A DNA stretch of 5,346 nt from Planctomycetota bacterium. Lineage in GTDB: Bacteria > Planctomycetota > Planctomycetia > Planctomycetales > Planctomycetaceae. Shown in pieces: positions 2,510-5,346 of this stretch. The number at the start of each line of letters is the position of its first letter. Within the stretch, counting starts at the first letter, position 1. The position numbers were made by a program, and so were the translations under genes. The stretch covers positions 1 through 5,346 of the forward strand of contig JAEYWB010000356.1 of assembly GCA_023429275.1 (NCBI GenBank). Reading direction: 5' to 3'. Below the pieces are notes generated by a model. That model ran no database searches and was not told the origin of the DNA. It was given only the letters and a program-made list of their open reading frames with translations.

Positions 2510-5346
2510 ATGTCCCCCTCCATGAAACGAACCTCCAATCCCGGTCGCACCCTCCGCGTCTGCCTGGTGATTTGGTACGCCCTGGCGATGTTCGAAACAT
2601 CCGCCCAGGCGATCGACCCGAAACGCTGGCAACGTGTCGGTGCGAAGGCCGATGAGGCCCAGGCGCCCGATCCCACGAAGCAGCTCGCTCCGGGGGTGAA
2701 GACGGTCGGCAAGCCGGTCAACAAGGTCGCGATCGCCCGGTCGCCGGATGGAGGAGAGGTCACTCCTTCGGTCGACGAGAACGCCAAGGCGGTCCGCCTC
2801 TACTACGTCAGCGCTCTCTGGTCGACCGTCCTTCAGGATGTCGCCACCAGGACGGGCTCGACGCTGGTGATGCACCAGTGTCCTCCGGGACGGTGGTCGC
2901 ACCAGGGAGTCGAAAAGCTCAGCCGCGCCGATGCGGTGAACGTCCTCAACCGCGAGCTGGAGCCGCAGGGCTACCGCATTCTCGCCAAGGGGGATTTCCT
3001 CACAGTCATCGAAATGCGGGCGGCCCGGACCGACTATCGCCGTCCCCTCTACCCGAAGGAACGCCCCCAGCAGCAGGTCGCGTCGAATGCGGCTCCTCAG
3101 GCGACCAGTTCTTCTTCGGTCCGCGAACGGAAGTTCGACACGATCACCGGCCGCCAGCCCGCCGGGATTGCCCAGGTCGGATCAAACGACCCGCGCGGCC
3201 AGGGAGTCCGCCCCGCGCAGTTCACGACGGACGAAGGAGCGGCCGCCGACGGACAGGGCGAACTGCCGAAGCCGGCCGCCGAAGCTGCGCACCCGATGAA
3301 AGAGGAGGCGGTCTCGATCACGCCGAAGAAGCGACAGGCGATCGACATCGCCAAGCAGCTCCTCAAGGCGTTCGAAAGCCGCGCCAAGCTCGTCGATGCC
3401 GGACCGAACGGACTTCCGGGCTTCCAGGTCTTTCATCCTGCGACGAAGGAACAGCTCGACGCCGACCCGAAAGCCCACGGACCGCAATGGTTCGTGATGG
3501 AGGTCGACACCGACAAGAACACCCTGCGGGTCCAGGGGGACGTCCGTGCGACCAGGAGTCTGCCGGTCCTCGTGGAGAAGCTCGATCAGGCTCCCGCCCA
3601 GCCGGGCGAGTCGACGAAGGTCGTGGCCGGCGAAGGCCAGCTCAAGGGGGTCGCGGATCAGCTCCAGGTCGCGTTCGACAAGATGCTGCAGTCCCGAAAG
3701 GGAACGACCGCCCAGGCGGCACCGGTCAATCCGCTCGACCCGGCCGCGCCCGCGGCTCCGCAGGCCCCCCTGGCCCCTGCCGCCGAGCCACTGAATCCCG
3801 CCTCCGGCACTCCGCGTGACCTCCCCGCCCTGGTCGGGAACCTCAAGGGGGAAGTCGTCATTGAGTCGGTCGGCGACCTCGACGTCGTCATCCTCCGCGG
3901 CAGCGAGAAGGATGTCGAAGCGGTGATGCAGGTCATCAAGGCGATCGAACGGATGGCCCAGGGAACGACTCCGGCCGTCCACCTCGCCTTCCTGCGACAC
4001 GTCGACTCAGAGTCGCTTTCGGCTCTGCTGACCGAAGTCTACACGCAGCTCACGACGCTTAAGGAAGCCTCGACATCGAGCGCTCAGCGCGGCAAGTCGG
4101 TCGGCGTGATCGCGGTCAGCAATCCGAACGCCGTCCTCGTCCTCGCGCCGCCGGTGCTGCTCGAAGGAATCCTGCAGCTCATCGAAGAGCTCGACCAGCC
4201 GGTCGATCCCATGAGCGAAGTCGAGATCTTCCGGTTGAAGCACGCCGTCGCTGCGCAGGTCGTCACCCAGCTCGAAGGGTTCTACGAAACGCGGGTCGGC
4301 CTGAGCACGAAGATCAGCATCGTTGCCGACGCCCGGACGAACTCCGTGATCGTCCAGGGGAAGCCGAACGAGCTGGCTGAAGTCGCCTCGATCATCAAGA
4401 AGATCGACCGGGCGGAGTCCGGGGCGGTCAGCCGCGTCCACCGGATCAAGCTGAACTACGCCGTCGCGGACGAACTCGCCGCGTTCCTGTTCAACGCTCT
4501 CCAGGGGGCCATTGCTCCCGCGACCGTTCCGACGACGACCGGGCAGGGTGGCTTCCAGCAGGGGGGCCAGAACGCGGCCGCCCAGGTTCCGCAGGAGCTC
4601 CGCGACTCGAAGTCGGTCGTGCTCGAGTTCCTCACGAAGAGCGATTCGGTCAGCCGGATGGTCCGTTCGGGCATGCTCTCGGATATCCGCATCCATCCGG
4701 AGCCGCGGACGAATACCCTCGTCATCACCGCCCCTCAGGCGAGCATCCCGTTCATCGAAGAACTCGTGGCGATCCTCGATCAGCCGCCGGCCACGGTCGC
4801 CGAGATCAAGGTCTTCACGCTGAAGAACTCCGATGCCGCCGCGGCGGTGGAGCTCCTCAACTCGATCTTCTCCTCCGGCCAGCAGCAGGGCCAGGGGCAG
4901 TTCGGGCAGCAGAACCAGGGGGCGGGGCTGCAGATCGCCGGGGCGGAAGACCCCAGCAGCACGCTGGTCCCGCTCAAGTTCGGGACCGACGCCCGGACGA
5001 ACAGCGTCATCGCCATCGGCGGCGCCGAGGCTCTTCGCGTGGTCGAATCGATCCTGCTCCGTCTCGATACGGGGGACTCGCGGAACCGCAAGAGCACCGT
5101 CCTCAAGCTGCGGAACAGCCCGGCGGCGGACGTTGCCAACTCGATCAACCAGTTTCTGCAGTCACAGCGTGAGCTGACGCAGCTCGACCCGGGCCGCGTC
5201 AGCACGAGTGAAATCCTCGAGCAGGAGATCATCGTCACGGCCGAACCGGTCAGCAACAGCCTGCTGATCAGCGCGACGCCGCGGTACTACGAGGAAATCC
5301 TCCGGATCGCCAGCGAGCTCGACCGCGAGCCCGCCCAGGTCGTGAT
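2510..5346 (+). CDS. Secretin-family outer-membrane pore protein (GspD/PilQ type), N-terminal part
   Basis: An open frame from ATG at 2510 runs off the right edge after 945 codons. ATG 2510 has AGGAG 11 nt upstream; an in-frame ATG at 2522 is less well placed. A signal peptide is clear: RTLRVCLVIWYALAMF, then SAQA, with likely cleavage after Ala34. Residues 92-170 (LYYVSALWSTVLQDVATRTG through ILAKGDFLTVIE) fit an N0/STN domain. Residues 171-267 are a polar, Pro/Ala/Gln-rich linker. Several N1-type secretin modules follow, each built as strand-helix-strand with an Asn-rich turn and ending near LDxP: DARTNSVIVQG (607-617), EPRTNTLVITA (731-741), DARTNSVIAIG (827-837), EPVSNSLLISA (912-922), and more divergent ones at about 333-343, 458-464 and 535-546. 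The visible end, LDREPAQVV, is where the channel-forming secretin core normally begins, so that core lies outside. The product should form a multimeric outer-membrane channel for a type II secretion or type IV pilus-like system; which one cannot be told. Confidence 0.87.
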   Translation, partial: MSPSMKRTSNPGRTLRVCLVIWYALAMFETSAQAIDPKRWQRVGAKADEAQAPDPTKQLAPGVKTVGKPVNKVAIARSPDGGEVTPSVDENAKAVRLYYVSALWSTVLQDVATRTGSTLVMHQCPPGRWSHQGVEKLSRADAVNVLNRELEPQGYRILAKGDFLTVIEMRAARTDYRRPLYPKERPQQQVASNAAPQATSSSSVRERKFDTITGRQPAGIAQVGSNDPRGQGVRPAQFTTDEGAAADGQGELPKPAAEAAHPMKEEAVSITPKKRQAIDIAKQLLKAFESRAKLVDAGPNGLPGFQVFHPATKEQLDADPKAHGPQWFVMEVDTDKNTLRVQGDVRATRSLPVLVEKLDQAPAQPGESTKVVAGEGQLKGVADQLQVAFDKMLQSRKGTTAQAAPVNPLDPAAPAAPQAPLAPAAEPLNPASGTPRDLPALVGNLKGEVVIESVGDLDVVILRGSEKDVEAVMQVIKAIERMAQGTTPAVHLAFLRHVDSESLSALLTEVYTQLTTLKEASTSSAQRGKSVGVIAVSNPNAVLVLAPPVLLEGILQLIEELDQPVDPMSEVEIFRLKHAVAAQVVTQLEGFYETRVGLSTKISIVADARTNSVIVQGKPNELAEVASIIKKIDRAESGAVSRVHRIKLNYAVADELAAFLFNALQGAIAPATVPTTTGQGGFQQGGQNAAAQVPQELRDSKSVVLEFLTKSDSVSRMVRSGMLSDIRIHPEPRTNTLVITAPQASIPFIEELVAILDQPPATVAEIKVFTLKNSDAAAAVELLNSIFSSGQQQGQGQFGQQNQGAGLQIAGAEDPSSTLVPLKFGTDARTNSVIAIGGAEALRVVESILLRLDTGDSRNRKSTVLKLRNSPAADVANSINQFLQSQRELTQLDPGRVSTSEILEQEIIVTAEPVSNSLLISATPRYYEEILRIASELDREPAQVV
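3962..5337 (+). repeat. Tandem N1-type secretin domains (protein-level repeat)
   Basis: Five consecutive modules are well supported, at about residues 485-567, 568-637, 638-762, 763-857 and 858-942. Each has an opening strand (for example VEIFRLKHA, VHRIKLNYA, IKVFTLKNS, STVLKLRNS), an alpha helix, an Asn-containing turn followed by a hydrophobic strand, and a closing helix ending in LDQP or a similar sequence. Two modules share an exact 17-bp DNA match, CCGACGCCCGGACGAAC (4326-4342 and 4986-5002). Otherwise the DNA has diverged, so the repeats are old duplications rather than recent copies. Two more candidate modules lie upstream, at about residues 268-365 and 366-484. Confidence 0.7.

Noticed and set aside
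2878..3819. A 313-codon plus-strand frame inside the secretin gene
   Set aside because: It is a shifted frame of the secretin gene, rich in Arg, Gly and Pro, as expected for GC-rich shadow frames. The secretin frame has a signal peptide and domain motifs.
3182..4696. Two long minus-strand frames (3182-4000 and 4007-4696) opposite the secretin gene
   Set aside because: Both are antisense shadows with Asp/Arg/Leu-rich composition and no recognisable motif.

Overview
The window looks like GC-rich chromosomal DNA from a Planctomycetota bacterium. This is an inference from protein style: a trigger factor with an N-terminal extension, a carbon-nitrogen hydrolase with an FHECSLSGYS-type active-site segment, and an outer-membrane secretin with a very long multi-domain periplasmic part. 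No 16S rRNA or other decisive marker is present, so the phylum is a moderate-confidence guess. I see no insertion sequence, CRISPR array or sign of recent transfer.

Layout. (1) Positions 1-352, minus strand: the first 117 codons of a carbon-nitrogen hydrolase (nitrilase superfamily) gene that runs off the left edge. (2) Positions 353-611: a divergent intergenic region with no gene. It carries a good sigma70-type promoter on the plus strand (TTGACG, 16 bp, CATAAT; 554-581) and a small hairpin. (3) Positions 612-684: tRNA-Gly with anticodon GCC. (4) Positions 685-829: a spacer with no terminator, a Shine-Dalgarno-masking hairpin, a possible 21-codon leader ORF and a short palindrome. (5) Positions 830-2296: trigger factor (tig), starting at GTG, followed by a clear intrinsic terminator at 2323-2353. 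(6) Positions 2354-2509: an intergenic region that can fold into an 11-bp-stem three-way junction (2410-2470), followed by a hairpin (2485-2500) that hides the ribosome binding site of the next gene. (7) Positions 2510-5346, plus strand, open at the right edge: a secretin-family gene. The 945 visible residues comprise a signal peptide, an N0/STN-like domain, a low-complexity linker and a tandem array of N1-type domains. The window stops where the membrane-channel core should begin.

How they work together. The tRNA and tig may share one stable-RNA-type promoter, which would tie a ribosome-bound chaperone to translation supply; the tig terminator then insulates the secretin gene. The secretin would form an outer-membrane pore of a type II secretion or type IV pilus-like machine. 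Its visible part is far longer than the periplasmic part of standard GspD or PilQ.

Most worth following up: the structured leader in front of the secretin gene, with mutually exclusive helices around its ribosome binding site, and the extended N-domain array of the secretin itself.
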